A stretch of 64,000 nt of DNA, taken from assembly GCA_030159075.1 (NCBI GenBank), contig BROG01000029.1, positions 609,001 to 673,000 on the forward strand, read 5' to 3'. A program made the position numbers and the translations under genes. Origin of the DNA: Atrina japonica. Taxonomy: Eukaryota; Mollusca; Bivalvia; Pterioida; Pinnidae. The notes beneath the pieces are model-generated. The model made no database searches. It saw nothing but the letters and a program-made list of their open reading frames with translations, and was not told where the DNA came from. Positions 30,148-41,921 of the stretch are shown here, in pieces; position 1 is the first letter of the stretch; each line of letters starts with the position of its first letter.

Positions 30148-30302
30148 TTACTACTTAGATTGATATACAATAACAAATAAGAGATATACACAGAAATAAA
30201 ATCTATAAATTCCTATATATTTTGTGAAAATTGCTTGAGAAACCCAGATTTGGCACTTTTTCACTTGAAATTGATTAACTCAACCTTACTATTTGTATAC
30301 AC

Positions 30303-30312
30303 AGGCGTCGGA

Positions 30313-30346
<34 letters not shown>

Positions 30347-30486
30347 CTTAGTCCCCCACTTTTTTTTGCATAGATATATATAGGTGTTGAAAATTGGGGC
30401 TTAGCCCCCAGACGTTTCTGGCGTGTGTGTGTTTTAAGTTGGTTTAGCCCCCCCCCCCCCGCACTTTCAATTTGCTTCTGACGCCT
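30303..30486. repeat. Short TIR element, poly-G/C family, copy 2
   Basis: The ends AGGCGTCGGAACCGGGGG and GCTTCTGACGCCT are inverted. The core matches 1969-2144 (GAAAATTGGGGCTTAGCCCC, TTTCTGGCGTGTGTGTGTTT). It has an expanded G run of about 30 nt. It is inserted in the foldback element between GTATAC and GGTACATGAATACC. Confidence 0.75.
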
Positions 30487-30639
30487 TTGGTACATGAATA
30501 CCACATTAAACCTGACCTTATTTTCACAAAAAAACATAGGAATATAAGATTTCTTATACCTGTGTATAGCTCTTATTTACGAAAGCCGATTAGTATCAAA
30601 GAAAAAAATAAAATTATCTCGTAAAAGTCCTTTAACGTC

Positions 30640-31620
30640 TCTACGTATATCCACAATTAAGCAGTTGGACTGTTTATTTTTATATGTACACATCTACATT
30701 TCGGTTAACAAAATAATGAGACATGTTCGTTCAAAGTTGAATTTGACTTCCTGCATGACATTCACCGAAGTTACAAAATCAGAACTAGTTGTGTACTTCC
30801 TGTTTAACAAACATGAAAGAAAACAACACTTGTTTGTCGAGTGTTTACTCTCTCGTTTGATACCGGCGTTGTATATCGTGATTTAAAGTTATAAATACAT
30901 CAACCATGGCAAACATTAAAGCCCATACTATAGTTCTTTACAAAAACACACCCGAGAAATAAACAAAAGTAACGGCGTAAGTCAGGAAAGTTTGTTTTCT
31001 TAAATACCTTAAGCACAGTTCTAACAACCGTAAGTTTTAATGTCCTAGGCTCGAATTCACCAAATTTGCTCAATACCTAAGCCCAACTATTTATCTTTTA
31101 TATTGACTTCTGGTATATAGATGTTCATAAAACCTCGGGGTCAAACTGAATAGTGAACACATTATTTTTTTTCATCATTCACATAAAAAATGCTGGGTCA
31201 CACATATGATTCCCTGTAAATAGAATGAATTATACCTATTATACGGTACCCGAAATTTGAGTTTGTAGTATTTCTTACGTTTTCTTCAAATGAAAAATGA
31301 TTATTATGGATACCGGCAATATACAAACATGATCAGTTCCTGCATTTGAATTTGAAAATCTTGAAAAGTTAGTTTAGCTTGAATAAGCTTACTCAGTAAT
31401 TTTGTTACTTCTGGCCCAGAATGCAAGTAAGCAAAAATTTTCACTAGGGTTTATAATATTTGTACATTAAAGTTTCCGGATTGAAAGTAAAACTGATTAA
31501 TCTTAATATCAAAGTGAAAATACTCGTATAGTAGCTAGATATTGTTTAAAGCAATATGAGCTGTCATGGACGGAATTTATTTTCAAAATTGTCGAATCAA
31601 TTCTTTACTATATTAATACA
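30640..31620. other. Intergenic, nothing recognised
   Basis: The open frame at 30665-30886 has no homology cue or splice context. ACACACCCGAGA near 30945 is shared with 26338, hinting at a common short repeat. Confidence 0.4.
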
Positions 31621-31621
31621 A

Positions 31622-31748
31622 TACACCTGCTCCCATCTGGTTTGGGATTTTCAATTGTTGTTCATGTTGAGACCATTTTTAATATCCAGTTTGCTGTATT
31701 TTGATGGACTTCGATTATCAATTGGTACTTCATCATTTTTACTCTGAA
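31622..31748. repeat. Repeat family G (GTTTGGGATT..CATGTTGAGACC) copy
   Basis: TCCCATCTGGTTTGGGATTT, TTCATGTTGAGACCATTTTT and GATGGACTTCGATTATCAAT. Related copies are at 32400-32520, 36262-36730 and 37375-37545. Type unknown. Confidence 0.5.
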
Positions 31749-32029
31749 CACGAAAGTACAAACAAATAGCTAGGCAGAAATTCTGTCCCGAGTTTAAGTT
31801 ACTTTTTTTTGTAAAATCAGGGGCACAAGCCCTCCCATATACTTTCTTCGTAGCAAGATGCTCTGGTATTTCACAGTAACATATCGATCCTTTTAACTAT
31901 CTATTTCTTCTAAAATGTGGAAATTTGCTTACCTCATCTTTTATTTAAAAAAACATCGCTATTACGTTGTGTCATGACATAATTCAGTTTATTTAAGACG
32001 TGAATTCACGTTATCTATCAGTTTTATTT

Positions 32030-32030
<1 letters not shown>

Positions 32031-32106
<76 letters not shown>
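32031..32106. repeat. Poly-C tract (~76 nt)
   Basis: An uninterrupted run of C, ending before AGGTCGTCCTGG. The poly-Pro frame across it is spurious. Confidence 0.95.
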
Positions 32107-32289
32107 AGGTCGTCCTGGTTTCCATTTTGAACTCGTAAGAAAATCTAACACGTATGCTGGTTGGTTGGCTATAAATGCACATCCATTGATATTTTACAAG
32201 GCGTGCTCCTGTTATTTATTCTGAGATTCAAACGACTCGTTAATAAAGTACACACACAGGGTTACGTTGCTGAACGCCTGGAATCGTCA

Positions 32290-32520
32290 CGAAAGCGATT
32301 TTATGGTCGAAACGAGGATCTTGTACATATACAGTGACTCCCTTTCGCCAATCAAATCTAAAACTCAATGATGCCATTTTAACCGAACTCGAGAGGTTTC
32401 CATGTAGTATTTGAGGCTGGTGTTGCATGCTAACGGGGTGACCATTCCTAGACACCCAGTCCCATCCCGTTTGGGATTCGCAATTGATCTTCATGTTGAG
32501 AGAGCATTTTTATATTTAAT
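32290..32520. repeat. Repeat family G copy
   Basis: CAGTCCCATCCCGTTTGGGA, TTCGCAATTGATCTTCATGT and an upstream GGTGTTGCATGCTAACGG link it to 36410-36640 and 37390-37545. Confidence 0.5.
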
Positions 32521-32929
32521 TCTGACCAAAGCCCTAATTAGAATTATCAAAAATTAGTTGCCATAGTAAGTCTGGGGAGCATTGGATAAACACGGATCTC
32601 ATAAAATCCAGAGGTGGGTGCAAGTGTCATGGAGGAGTACGCATCCCTTTTCGACCGGTGAAATACGCCGCGTGTTTACAGTCGAATTCAAATGAAATTA
32701 GTGAGGAATAAATCCTCGTCAAAATCATTATAGAGGATTTAAAAACCACTATTTAACAGGTAACACAACATGTCATTTTTTTTAAACATAGTAATTGCAA
32801 ACAAGGTCATTATAACGACCATAAAAGTTGTGAAATGTACAACGCAATTCCTGATATCAGAAAGTATATTGCCTAAGTATCCCTAGACATAAGGAACAGA
32901 CACGTTTGCAGTTCTAGAATAGTCATGTC

Positions 32930-33480
32930 AACAATATCATTAATATTATCAAAGTTATTGTTTTACAAAAGAAGCCTAAAAAATGCTCAATACGATCGTT
33001 TCTGTCAATAAGATTTCATCAGTTGAGCTCTAATTTGTACCGAGAAAAAATGTGGGGTCATACAACGCCAAACATTAAATCTAAATGTGTAGCCAAATCC
33101 ATCTAAGAGTACCAAGTTTAAAATGAATGTCTTAGCTTTGAGAATTTAAATGAAGGTATCTGACGAAATATTAAAACACTGTATATGATTAGCGCAGTCA
33201 TATTTTAGCGCTGTCAGGGGGTTTAGACTTATTAGTGGCATCTTGAATCGCGCAATTATTTTTTTAGTTTTGTGGTGTATAAAGAATGTCAGGATGGAGA
33301 AATTTTAGCGATGCCCTTGAATTAGGGCAATGACTTGAGCGCGAAAGGCGCTAATATTAGAGTACCGCTAAAATAAGTACACGCACAGTAATCGGCTAGT
33401 ACCAACATACCAGGTACTGGGTTTATGTATACATTATGCATACCCAGAGGTTATAAATATTATTAAACAAAGGTTTTACA
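32930..33480. repeat. Diverged unit of the 353-bp repeat, interrupted by a MITE
   Basis: ATGCTCAATACGATCGTTTC, GTAGCCAAATCCATCTAAGA and CATACCAGGTACTGGGTTTA align in order with the array at 37630-38745. The extra 33201-33375 is a separate TIR element. Confidence 0.6.
33201..33375. repeat. MITE with TATTTTAGCG ends
   Basis: TATTTTAGCG (33201-33210) and CGCTAAAATA (33366-33375) are perfect 10-bp inverted ends, 175 bp apart. The core is rich in GCGC words. It lies inside the 32930-33480 repeat. Confidence 0.65.
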
Positions 33481-33694
33481 AAGGGAGCTAAACCAAATGT
33501 TCAAGAGGGTCATCCCTGTCAATAAATCTTCATCAGAGGAGCTGCGCTGTGTATCCCTATATATATATAGTATACAGTCATGTTAAGAAGTGTAGCAGAC
33601 CAAGGGGATGTGGAAACTGGTGTTGTTTGAGTAGGAATTAGTTTTCCTTCTCTTGATTTTTTTTAAATATAAGATAAAAACCATACCCAGTAGA

Positions 33695-34050
33695 TATAAT
33701 ATCCTATTCTGGCCTATATATCACTAGATAGCGGGGTTTCCCGTGTGCCCAGACATCACCATAAGGGGGGTGCCTGGACAGAAACGTCCATGGTGGGATC
33801 CCCTTCATCTATGATAACATCTTATTCTATTGCCTTTGACTTATTCGGACATAAATAGAAATCGAACCCATAACTATTTTGTACAATTAACCCTATTGCT
33901 AATCCTATTCTGGCCTATATATCAACCGGAAAGAGCAGAATCCCGGGTGTCAAGTCATCTCCATAAGGGGGATGCTTGAGCAAAAAGACCATGTGGGATT
34001 TCCTCCACCGCTGATTCCTAAATTACTTATTCTAGAAATATAACCTATAG
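33695..34050. repeat. Tandem duplication, ~201-bp period
   Basis: ATCCTATTCTGGCCTATATA starts at about 33701 and again at 33902, followed by ATCACCATAAGGGGGGTGCC and its diverged partner ATCTCCATAAGGGGGATGCT. Confidence 0.6.
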
Positions 34051-34484
34051 CGATGTGAATCTCTCCCCTTGGTCAATGTACATAACACCAGAACCACATA
34101 ACCTGCACCACACACAAAACTCCTAGTATGGCCCTACATCATCAAGCGGATTAGTACCGCTCCCTAAAGGAAGCTTTAAGCTCCCAAAATACCTCTCAAA
34201 GTAATACAAAATACATTAACATCTAGATAAACGTATGTGTTATAGCATTTAACCGACATTAATGTTGGATAAATGCAAATCTTCTGCTTACCTCATATAG
34301 GTATTCAGACGTGCGAGCTTGGACAACTCCACGTTAAACACTTTGGCTATATCATTTGGGTAATGCATTTCTTCTATCTATTTGGCAATTCTCTATAAAT
34401 AAATATCATATTTTGACTGTCCATCAAAAATGTGTAGCCTTGAATCTTCTAAATTCAAAATTCTTTAAGCCGTTGTGATTTTGC

Positions 34485-34790
34485 TGCCGTGCCTCACTCC
34501 CCACCTCGGACCCAGGGACCCTACTTACACCGAACCAGAGCCACGAGATACAGAAGAGCCAGCCTGTGATCTGCAAGAAGGCCCCTCCCATCCGACCAAC
34601 CCAGGGAGAAGAGGACCCCAAACCGGCCAACGCCACTACCAGATCCAGCGCTCAAGCCTTCTTCGTAGGGGCGAGCACGTGTAACAATTTCCATCATGGT
34701 TGCACGTTAAACACAAGGATCATCTCCGGAGCTACAGGGGTAGCTCCGGCGTGTGGGAAGGGCTTTAAGTAGTCACGCCGCACGAAAAAT
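34485..34790. other. GC-rich island of unknown origin
   Basis: A sharp compositional change: about 280 bp of GC-rich DNA (CTCCCCACCTCGGACCCAGG, GCCCCTCCCATCCGACC) in AT-rich surroundings. Frames are open on both strands but short and mutually overlapping. It could be a retroelement fragment or other transferred piece; I do not recognise it. Confidence 0.4.
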
Positions 34791-34805
34791 CAACTCTGAC
34801 TGACT

Positions 34806-35290
34806 TAAGAAGTGTATCCCAAGACCTGGGGAACCGACATGTATCCGTCAAAGCTGTGCTGAGTATCTCTATACATAGGATACAGTCATGTGAAGAAGTG
34901 TATCCCAAGACCTGGGGAACCGACATGTTTCCGTCAAAGCTGCGCTATGTATCTCTATACATAGGATACAGTCATGTAAAGAAGTGTATCCCAAGACCTG
35001 AGGAACCGACATGTATCCGTCAAACCTGCGCTGTGTATCTATACATAGGATAGTCATGTGAAGAAGTGTATCCCAAGACCTAAGGAACTGACATGTATCC
35101 GTCAAACCTGCGCTGTGTATCTATACATAGGATAGTCATGTGAAGAAGTGTATCCCAAGACCTAAGGAACCGACATGTATCCGTCAAAGCTACGCTGTGT
35201 ATCCCTATACATAGTATACAGTCATGTTCAGAAGTGTATCCCAAGACCTGGGGAACCGACTTGTTTAAAACAAGTGTATCCGTCAAAGCA
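34806..35290. repeat. Minisatellite, ~86-bp units
   Basis: AAGAAGTGTATCCCAAGACC recurs at about 34806, 34892, 34978, 35060, 35142 and 35230, followed by AACCGACATGTATCCGTCAA and ATACATAGGATACAGTCATG. A related truncated unit lies near 33560-33600. Frames over it are artefacts. Confidence 0.8.
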
Positions 35291-35299
35291 ATTAGTAGA

Positions 35300-36260
35300 C
35301 ATGTTTACCGTCATTTTCATAGGTCTTTCCTTTCGCATACATTAAACATCAAATATGTTTTTCGACAAAAATAACAGCTTTGTTAACAATGCTGTCGAAA
35401 GAATTACATAATATGAACATCACCTTAGGATATATGAAGTTAATCTTACTTGGGGCTCTTGAGGCACAAGAATCAATTAGATCAAATACATGTTGTTTGT
35501 AAAGCGACAGGACGTCAATACTTTACATTCTTATTAACCATTTCCTTGTTTTCTTACTTCTGTATGTTATACGTGTATATTATTTTCTTAACAAATTTCT
35601 CGATAGAAGTTCTCGTCAAGACACCAGAACATGATATTGAAGCCATGGATACACGATAAAGGGGAAAACGAGCTGATAATTTGTCGTGATACAGTTTGTG
35701 TCATTTTGACTTCTAATTAGTGGAAGTTAATTATTTCTGTGTCCAGAGAAGAAGCAACATGATCAAGTGGCATGCAGGAAGATATGGTAAATATTTAACA
35801 ATAGTCTGAATATCATTTTAAAAGTTACGTAACATGATAGTTGTAGTTTTGTATTTTGACGGTAGTTCTTTATAATACACGTCTAAGTACTTTATGTCAT
35901 TGGAGTGCAAGTATGCAATGGGTCATGTAAATTTAGTGGGAGACGTAAAGTAATAAATCCACTATTTGTAATACATGTATAATTAAAATATTTACTCTAG
36001 TATTAGAATTCTATGTAATTTGCAATAAAGTTTAATTCAAATTTAAATGTTTAATAATGTTTTCTGGTTTCTTTACCACTAAATGAATTTCTGTCGATTA
36101 TCTGTCAGTGAAAGTGGACACAGTTCTGGTATAAATCGAAATTAAGCATTTAGCATTGTGATAGTTGTGCAAATCTTTATTCTATGAATTTGTGCAAATT
36201 TAAATCAAACTGTTAGTGTTCCCGATTGTACTTTGTTTTCATTTTTTATCTATTGTTTTA
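35300..36260. other. Intergenic, nothing recognised
   Basis: AT-rich single-copy-looking DNA. The 35450-35659 frame has a hydrophobic stretch but no homology cue. Confidence 0.4.
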
Positions 36261-36261
36261 T

Positions 36262-36730
36262 TTAGTTTGTTTGGGATTCGCAACTCTTTTTCTTGTTGAG
36301 ACCGTTGTTATACATATACCTTTTCACCGAGCTTAACCGATTCATCAAACTTGACCTTTTCACCGAACTCGAGATGTTTCTATATGACATTTGCTGTGGG
36401 CGTGGCGTGTTGGCAGGGGGAGGGTGGCGTTGGCTTTTCCCGAACGCCTGGTCCCATCCCGTTTGGGATTTGCAAATGTCCTTTGTGATGAGACTGTTAT
36501 TTTGTCTACCATTTCACCGAACTTGACCTTTTTACCGAACTTGAGAGGAATATGGAATATTTGCGATGGGTGTGGCATGCTAAAGGTGATGCTGACTCCT
36601 CCATCCCGTTTGAGATTCGGAATTGCTCCTCATGTTTGGACTATTGGTATATCCAATTTGTCGTATTTTAATGGACTTGGAGTTTCGATTATGCATCGGT
36701 TCTTCTTCACGTTTAAATGTACTAGACCAT
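36262..36730. repeat. Cluster of repeat family G units
   Basis: Three diverged copies in tandem: TTTGGGATTCGCAACTCTTT at about 36269, CCCATCCCGTTTGGGATTTG at about 36453, and CCATCCCGTTTGAGATTCGG at about 36601. TTTTCACCGAACT words lie between. A further copy follows at 37375-37545. Confidence 0.55.
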
Positions 36731-36963
36731 AAAATGAACAACAAGAATAGTTAAATATAATATTTTAAAAACAGCTAAGCTTTTTAAACTTCATGTAAAA
36801 ATCTGTAATTCGGATAAACAATTCATAATTCTAATTTTGTATTCTAAGAAAAGATAGAAATATACTGACATCTAAATTATCAAAGGAAATGTTATACAAA
36901 TTTTATGATATTATTTATTTATAAATGAGAAGGTATCGGAATTGTGTGAGAATCATTGGTATG

Positions 36964-36991
36964 ACACACACACACACACACACACACACAC
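36964..36991. repeat. (AC)n microsatellite
   Basis: About 14 AC units. Confidence 0.95.
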
Positions 36992-37374
36992 ATCCCATGT
37001 GGTGGTGTTGTATAAAATGTAGAGAAGTTACATGTTTTAAACCTATGAATTTGAGAATAAATGTGTGAATTTAACTGTATCAAAGTTGCGTGCAAGCTTT
37101 AGTTTTCACATCTGGATTACCAACATCCGGTATCATGTTATATAATTTGTATTTATTTACTTACCACAAAGTCAATTGATAAATTAAATCATGACACCTT
37201 ACCAAATTGAGCTGATTCAAGGTATATTTTACATGTAAATGATTTTACTACAGGTTTGGCGTTTGTAAATATCTTGTATCAATCAATACTTTGGTTTTTC
37301 CAGCAGTCTGAACTTTTCACATATAATACCTAAATCTTCCACAATGTATTGATAATCTTTGGGTCAGTGTTGTT

Positions 37375-37545
37375 TCCATGGTACATTTGCGACGGGTGTG
37401 GCATGCCAGCATAAGACGCTGACTCCTGGTCTTATCCCGTTTGGGATTCGTGATTGTTCTTCATGTTGAGACCATTTGCACATCTAATTCGTCGTGTTAT
37501 AATGGACTTGTGTTTTGATTATATGGTACTTCTTCAATTTTACTT
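37375..37545. repeat. Repeat family G copy
   Basis: GGTGTGGCATGCCAGCATAA, TTATCCCGTTTGGGATTCGT and TTCATGTTGAGACCATTTGC match the cluster at 36262-36730. Confidence 0.5.
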
Positions 37546-37629
37546 TATAGCATTGTGTATCTCTATATGGACGTGACTTTCCTGGGGATTGGTACAAATA
37601 AAAGGAAGGGTCCCGCGTTGATATATGAA

Positions 37630-38755
37630 AAACAAGTACTCTAAAATATTATAAACATACTACCAAAGTTATAATGCTCAAGACGATATCGTTTCTGTCA
37701 ATTAGACTTCATCAGTTGAGCTCCAATTTAAAAGTTATTTTCGAAAGAGAAAGTGGTATTATACAAGGCCAAATGATATCTCTAAAAGTATAGCCGAAAT
37801 CCGTCTAAGAGTAACCACTGTAAAAAATGACTATCTTAGCTTTAGAAAAAATTTGGAATTTAAATGATGTTAACATTGCCAAATATTACTTTAGTTAAAA
37901 AATGAACAACTGGTACCGAAATACCAGGTACTAGGTTTAAGTATACCCTCGGGGACTCAAACGGTCCACCAGCAGTGGCAACGACCTAGTGGTTATAAAT
38001 ATTATAAACATACTACCAAAGTTATAATGCTCAAGACGATATCGTTTCTGTCAATTAGACTTCATCAGCTGAGCTCCAATTTAAAAGTTATTTTCGAAAG
38101 AGAAAGTGGTATTATACAAGGCCAAATGATATCTCTAAAAGTATAGCCGAAATCCGTCTAAGAGTAACCACTGTAAAAAATGACTATCTTAGCTTTAGAA
38201 AAATTTGGAATTTAAATGATGTTAACATTGCCAAATATTACTTTAGTTAAAAAATGAACAACTGGTACCGAAATACCAGGTACTAGGTTTAAGTATACCC
38301 TCGGGGACTCAAACGGTCCACCAGCAGTGGCAACGACCTAGTGGTTATAAATATTATAAACATACTACCAAAGTTATAATGCTCAAGACGATATCGTTTC
38401 TGTCAATTAGACTTCATCAGCTGAGCTCCAATTTAAAAAGTATTTTCGAAAGAGAAAGTGGTATATACAAGGCCAAATGATATCTCTAAAAGTATAGCCG
38501 AAATCCGTCTAAGAGTAACCACTGTAAAAAATGACTATCTTAGCTTTAGAAAAATTTTTTTGAATTTAAATGATGTTAACATTGCCAAATATTACTTTAG
38601 TTAAAAATGAACAACTGGTACCGAAATACCAGGTACTAGGTTTAAGTATACCCCCGGGGACTCAAACGGTCCACCAGCAGTGGCAACGACCTAGTGGTTA
38701 TAAATATTATAAACATACTACCAAAGTTATAATGCTCAAGACGATATAGCGATAC
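37630..38755. repeat. Tandem array, ~353-bp units (3+ copies)
   Basis: AGACGATAT recurs at 37681, 38034, 38386 and 38739 (periods 353, 352, 353). The units are almost identical, with GGTACCGAAATACCAGGTAC and GACTCAAACGGTCCACCAGC. Recent amplification is implied. No frame is conserved in it. Confidence 0.85.
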
Positions 38756-39805
38756 ATAGGACTTCAAAAGGTGATACACAAGAAACATGAAAGTTATAAA
38801 TCAGTACTGTAATCATGAAACACAGGACTTCAAAATATGATTCTTAGGTGCACCGTGTAAAAGGTGATACATGTATAAAGAAACATGAAAGTGTAAAACG
38901 ATACAATTTAAAACTTGAAAGTTGATTCTCAAGCACGCTGGAGGGGATACATAGAGGCAAAACTACGTATGTATCTCTATCCTAGCTACCTCTCGTTGAA
39001 TCCTTCCGCAACGATACTGTGCAATCAGATAATACGAATAGAAACATGTGTGTGGTTTGTATTGATAACATGGCTCATACATTTAATTTTGATACATATT
39101 TAAAGTTCATCCCTCTTTTAACGACGCCATTAAATATTTTGGATGAGTGGAATTATATTTAGAAAAGTAGCTCCGGCGGAATAACAGTGTTGTGATTGCA
39201 CGGGTGTGTCCTATATGATTACACATGCAACGAAAGCTAGACTGCAATTTTTAAAGACAAAACAGAACCGAGCACAAGTGTCAGTCGTATATATGCTTTT
39301 TTCACTGAAAGTTTTATTCACACAGACATTTGTGAAAAAATCCCATGGCTGTCGGAAATTTTTCTGTTCACATTTTACATGATTACTAGATAATTGAGGG
39401 CATGACACACTTCAGTAATTCCAAACAAGGGAACTAATACACAAGTCGTCCACTCGATTTTAGATAGCATAGTTTGTCAATGTTCTACAAATTTTATGGT
39501 CGTTACAGTTTACTTGTTTATAATTTTATATTCCGTTGCCTGACGAGGTGAATCCATCTTAAAATTTTCAATAAGCACCAGATCTGCAGGATAAATTGAT
39601 TTCGTTATCTGGCGACATTGTCTTCGATGTTCTATTTTTCCTTTACCATGACCTCCTATACCCCATGTTACAAGAGGGAACTACAGGCTGTTTGATTTGG
39701 AATATACGTTTAACCAAGAAAACATAACAAAATTAATGTTATTGTTCAGAAAGCGTCTTCTCTCCACCACGTCATATGGCACATCTTTAGGTTATGTACG
39801 GTGAA

Positions 39806-40040
39806 GGGCCTCCGTGGCCGAATGATTAGAGCATCGCCCTTTAAACCATGGAGTCTCTCACTTCTGATCAGTGCAGGTTTGAACCCCGCTCGAACCTTAG
39901 TTGATTTTTGTGAGAAAATTTGCCGGTGGTCTATTCCCAGTTTTCATTATAACTGGGTTCTCTCCTCCACCATTAAAAACTGGCCGCAAACAGAAAAAAT
40001 ATTTTGTGTGGCGTAAAACAAAAATAAAAATAAACCAAAC
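39806..40040 (+). mobile_element. tRNA-derived SINE, family B, best copy
   Basis: Box A is CGTGGCCGAATGATTAGAGC and box B is AGGTTTGAACCCCGC. The 3' body is GGTTCTCTCCTCCACCATTA with an AAAATAAAA tail. It is flanked by an 11-bp duplication with one mismatch (TGTACGGTGAA at 39795, TGTACGATGAA at 40041). Confidence 0.85.
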
Positions 40041-40106
40041 TGTACGATGAAATCACCATTGCTTTGTAGTAGTATCTTCGAAGAATAAAGCTTTCAATAA
40101 GCATGT

Positions 40107-40138
40107 TAACACCCCCCCCCCTCTCTCTCTCTCTCTCC
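40107..40138. repeat. C run plus (CT)n
   Basis: Ten Cs followed by about ten CT units. Confidence 0.85.
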
Positions 40139-40353
40139 AAAAAATGACACGGTGAAGACAGTTATATGATATGATCAAGGAACTGCTTGAAGAGATACAT
40201 GCTTGTGTATGGATGTCAATTTACTTATAGATTGGGTCTTGGTCGTCTTGGGTTTTTAATGAATAAAAATGCATAAACTATCAAACAAATGTGTCTGTGA
40301 CGATATACTACTGACAACACGTATTTTGTTGATACAATTTCACTTCAGCTTAA

Positions 40354-40555
40354 CTCATTCACCCGTGTAGCCACATTTGGACTCACCCATTTCAATGGTG
40401 AAGTCCACTGTCAGAATTTAGGGGTGAATAATTTAGAATCCAAATTTCAAAATAATTTTACTTTTAATGTTAAATTGTTCACTCCTGAATTTTGACGATA
40501 GAATTTACAGTTACTGATTAGGAGAAGTCTAAAAGTGATAACAGGGGTTAATGAG
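40354..40555. repeat. MITE family T with TTAA target duplication
   Basis: TTAA at 40350-40353 and 40556-40559 flank the ends CTCATTCACCCGTG and (inverse) CAGGGGTTAATGAG. TTAA duplication and short TIRs resemble piggyBac-type MITEs. Terminal fragments of the family lie at 13806-13850 and 62150-62195. Confidence 0.75.
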
Positions 40556-40572
40556 TTAAAGCTTTGGTAGTT

Positions 40573-40853
40573 TGTTTGTTTATTTTTGTTTAACGTCGCA
40601 CTCGAGAATCTTTCACTCATATGGAGACGTCACCAAATGCCGGTGAAGGGCTTCAAATTTTGGCCTATGCTCGGCACTTACGGCCATTGAGCAGTGAGGG
40701 TTCTTTAACGTGCCGACACCTACTGCGACACGGGACCTCGAGTTTTTCTGTCTCATTCGAAGGACAGGAAACCAACCTGTCGCCGGCGGGACTCGAACTC
40801 ACGGCCTCATGATCTAGAGTCGAGCACGCTACCGACTGAGCCAGGCCGGCTCC
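40573..40853 (-). mobile_element. tRNA-derived SINE, family A, copy 2 (minus strand)
   Basis: On the minus strand it starts GGAGCCGGCCTGGCTCAGTC with box A, then box B GTGAGTTCGAGTCCC. The body matches 6857-7132 (GTAAGTGCCGAGCATAGGCC, GGTGACGTCTCCATATGAGT). A perfect 10-bp duplication TTTGGTAGTT flanks it (40563-40572, 40854-40863). It is better preserved than copy 1. Confidence 0.9.
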
Positions 40854-40869
40854 TTTGGTAGTTACAAAT

Positions 40870-41921
40870 TCGCTAATAAATGCCTTTATCTAAAAGAAGT
40901 CCTTATACCTCTATGATTCTGATTAGGCCGAAACTGTAATTACGCAACGATGATTTGTATATACATCAAAATAGATAAATTAATGATAACACAACAGTGG
41001 GTCGTGTCGTCTTATACTTACAATATCCATATTTCAGTTGATAACGACTGGATTATTTTGCTCCATTAAACCTTTTACATGAGGTAAACAATGTTTTAAT
41101 AAAAAATATATTACCACTGTGACAGTGTTTTGTGATGAATAACGACCTTTTCTTTATCCGTAGAAAATTTACAACAGACGTGTACTAGATTTATGCAATA
41201 TAAACAAACTGACATTAAAAACCTATTTCTAAATCTATGATTTATAATATTATTTCCTTGTTTTGTTCTTAAGCAATTCATATGTGTATGTATTTAGATT
41301 TGAAATGACTACACCGTATGACATGTCAGTGCATATCCTGGTGTGATTGGTATTAACGTTTACCTCAGGTGAAATTTTCTCTGTTGTATGTAAGTATGAG
41401 TGTCGGGAATAACGACTCGCCAACAATCGTAAGTATTTCTATGTTTTAACCTGGGTGTCTTTAAACAATGATCCCTCTCTTATAAAAAGAAAGTCATTGA
41501 GATGTTAGTATTTACAAAATATAAGCTTAGCTTGCGTCAACTAAAGCATCTGGCGTAACAGTGATAGGAAATTTGATATTCCTGTGGAGGCAATTCACCG
41601 AACTAACCGGAAGAGTGAGTGTGTATTACTGAACACTAAGGCTCTGTAAACAAACTTGAATTTTATGCATATTTCACGTAGAAGATCAAACTAACACGAA
41701 AAGACAATCTTCACTTAAAAAAGTTAACAATGGCAGATATAACCCTGAATATCGTTTATGAACCATTTTTTAAGTAGGGACGAGGACGTCTTGTTTTATC
41801 ATAAATCCCCTTTGGCAGCAAATCAAGTTATCGTTGTGTATATTGAAGTAACGATGAGTGATGTTATGAATTTGGATTGTAAACTTTGAAACTTAACGTT
41901 AAAATTCCCGCATCCATGTAG
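40870..41921. other. Region upstream of FMNL exon 41950
   Basis: No exon is certain. A short ATG frame at 41396-41428 (MSVGNNDSPTI) ends at a consensus GTAAGT donor, but its phase 0 does not fit the 41922 acceptor in the formin frame. A 5'UTR exon may lie here or further left. Confidence 0.35.

Larger units (their letters stand above)
27720..30635. repeat. Foldback-MITE family F copy broken by two nested insertions
   Basis: The left piece 27720-27769 starts TTAAAGGGACATTAGCTGTG. The middle piece 30148-30302 contains AACAAATAAGAGATATACAC and GAAACCCAGATTTGGCAC. The right piece 30487-30635 contains CATTAAACCTGACCTTATTT and ends GTCCTTTAA. In order they rebuild a normal ~350-bp copy. It is interrupted by the element at 27770-30147 and the poly-G element at 30303-30486. 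TTAA is present at both outer ends. Confidence 0.75.

Noticed and set aside
34424..34772. Overlapping ORFs in the GC-rich island as a gene
   Set aside because: Open on both strands from composition alone; no conserved motif or splice signal.
40571..40860. ORF and tRNA-like sequence as a functional tRNA gene
   Set aside because: The tRNA-like part is the head of a SINE with a target duplication and a full body.
41396..41428. ATG frame ending at a perfect GTAAGT donor as an FMNL first exon
   Set aside because: Phase 0 does not fit the frame of the next exon (41922 needs phase 2); joined as is, it hits a stop after a few codons.
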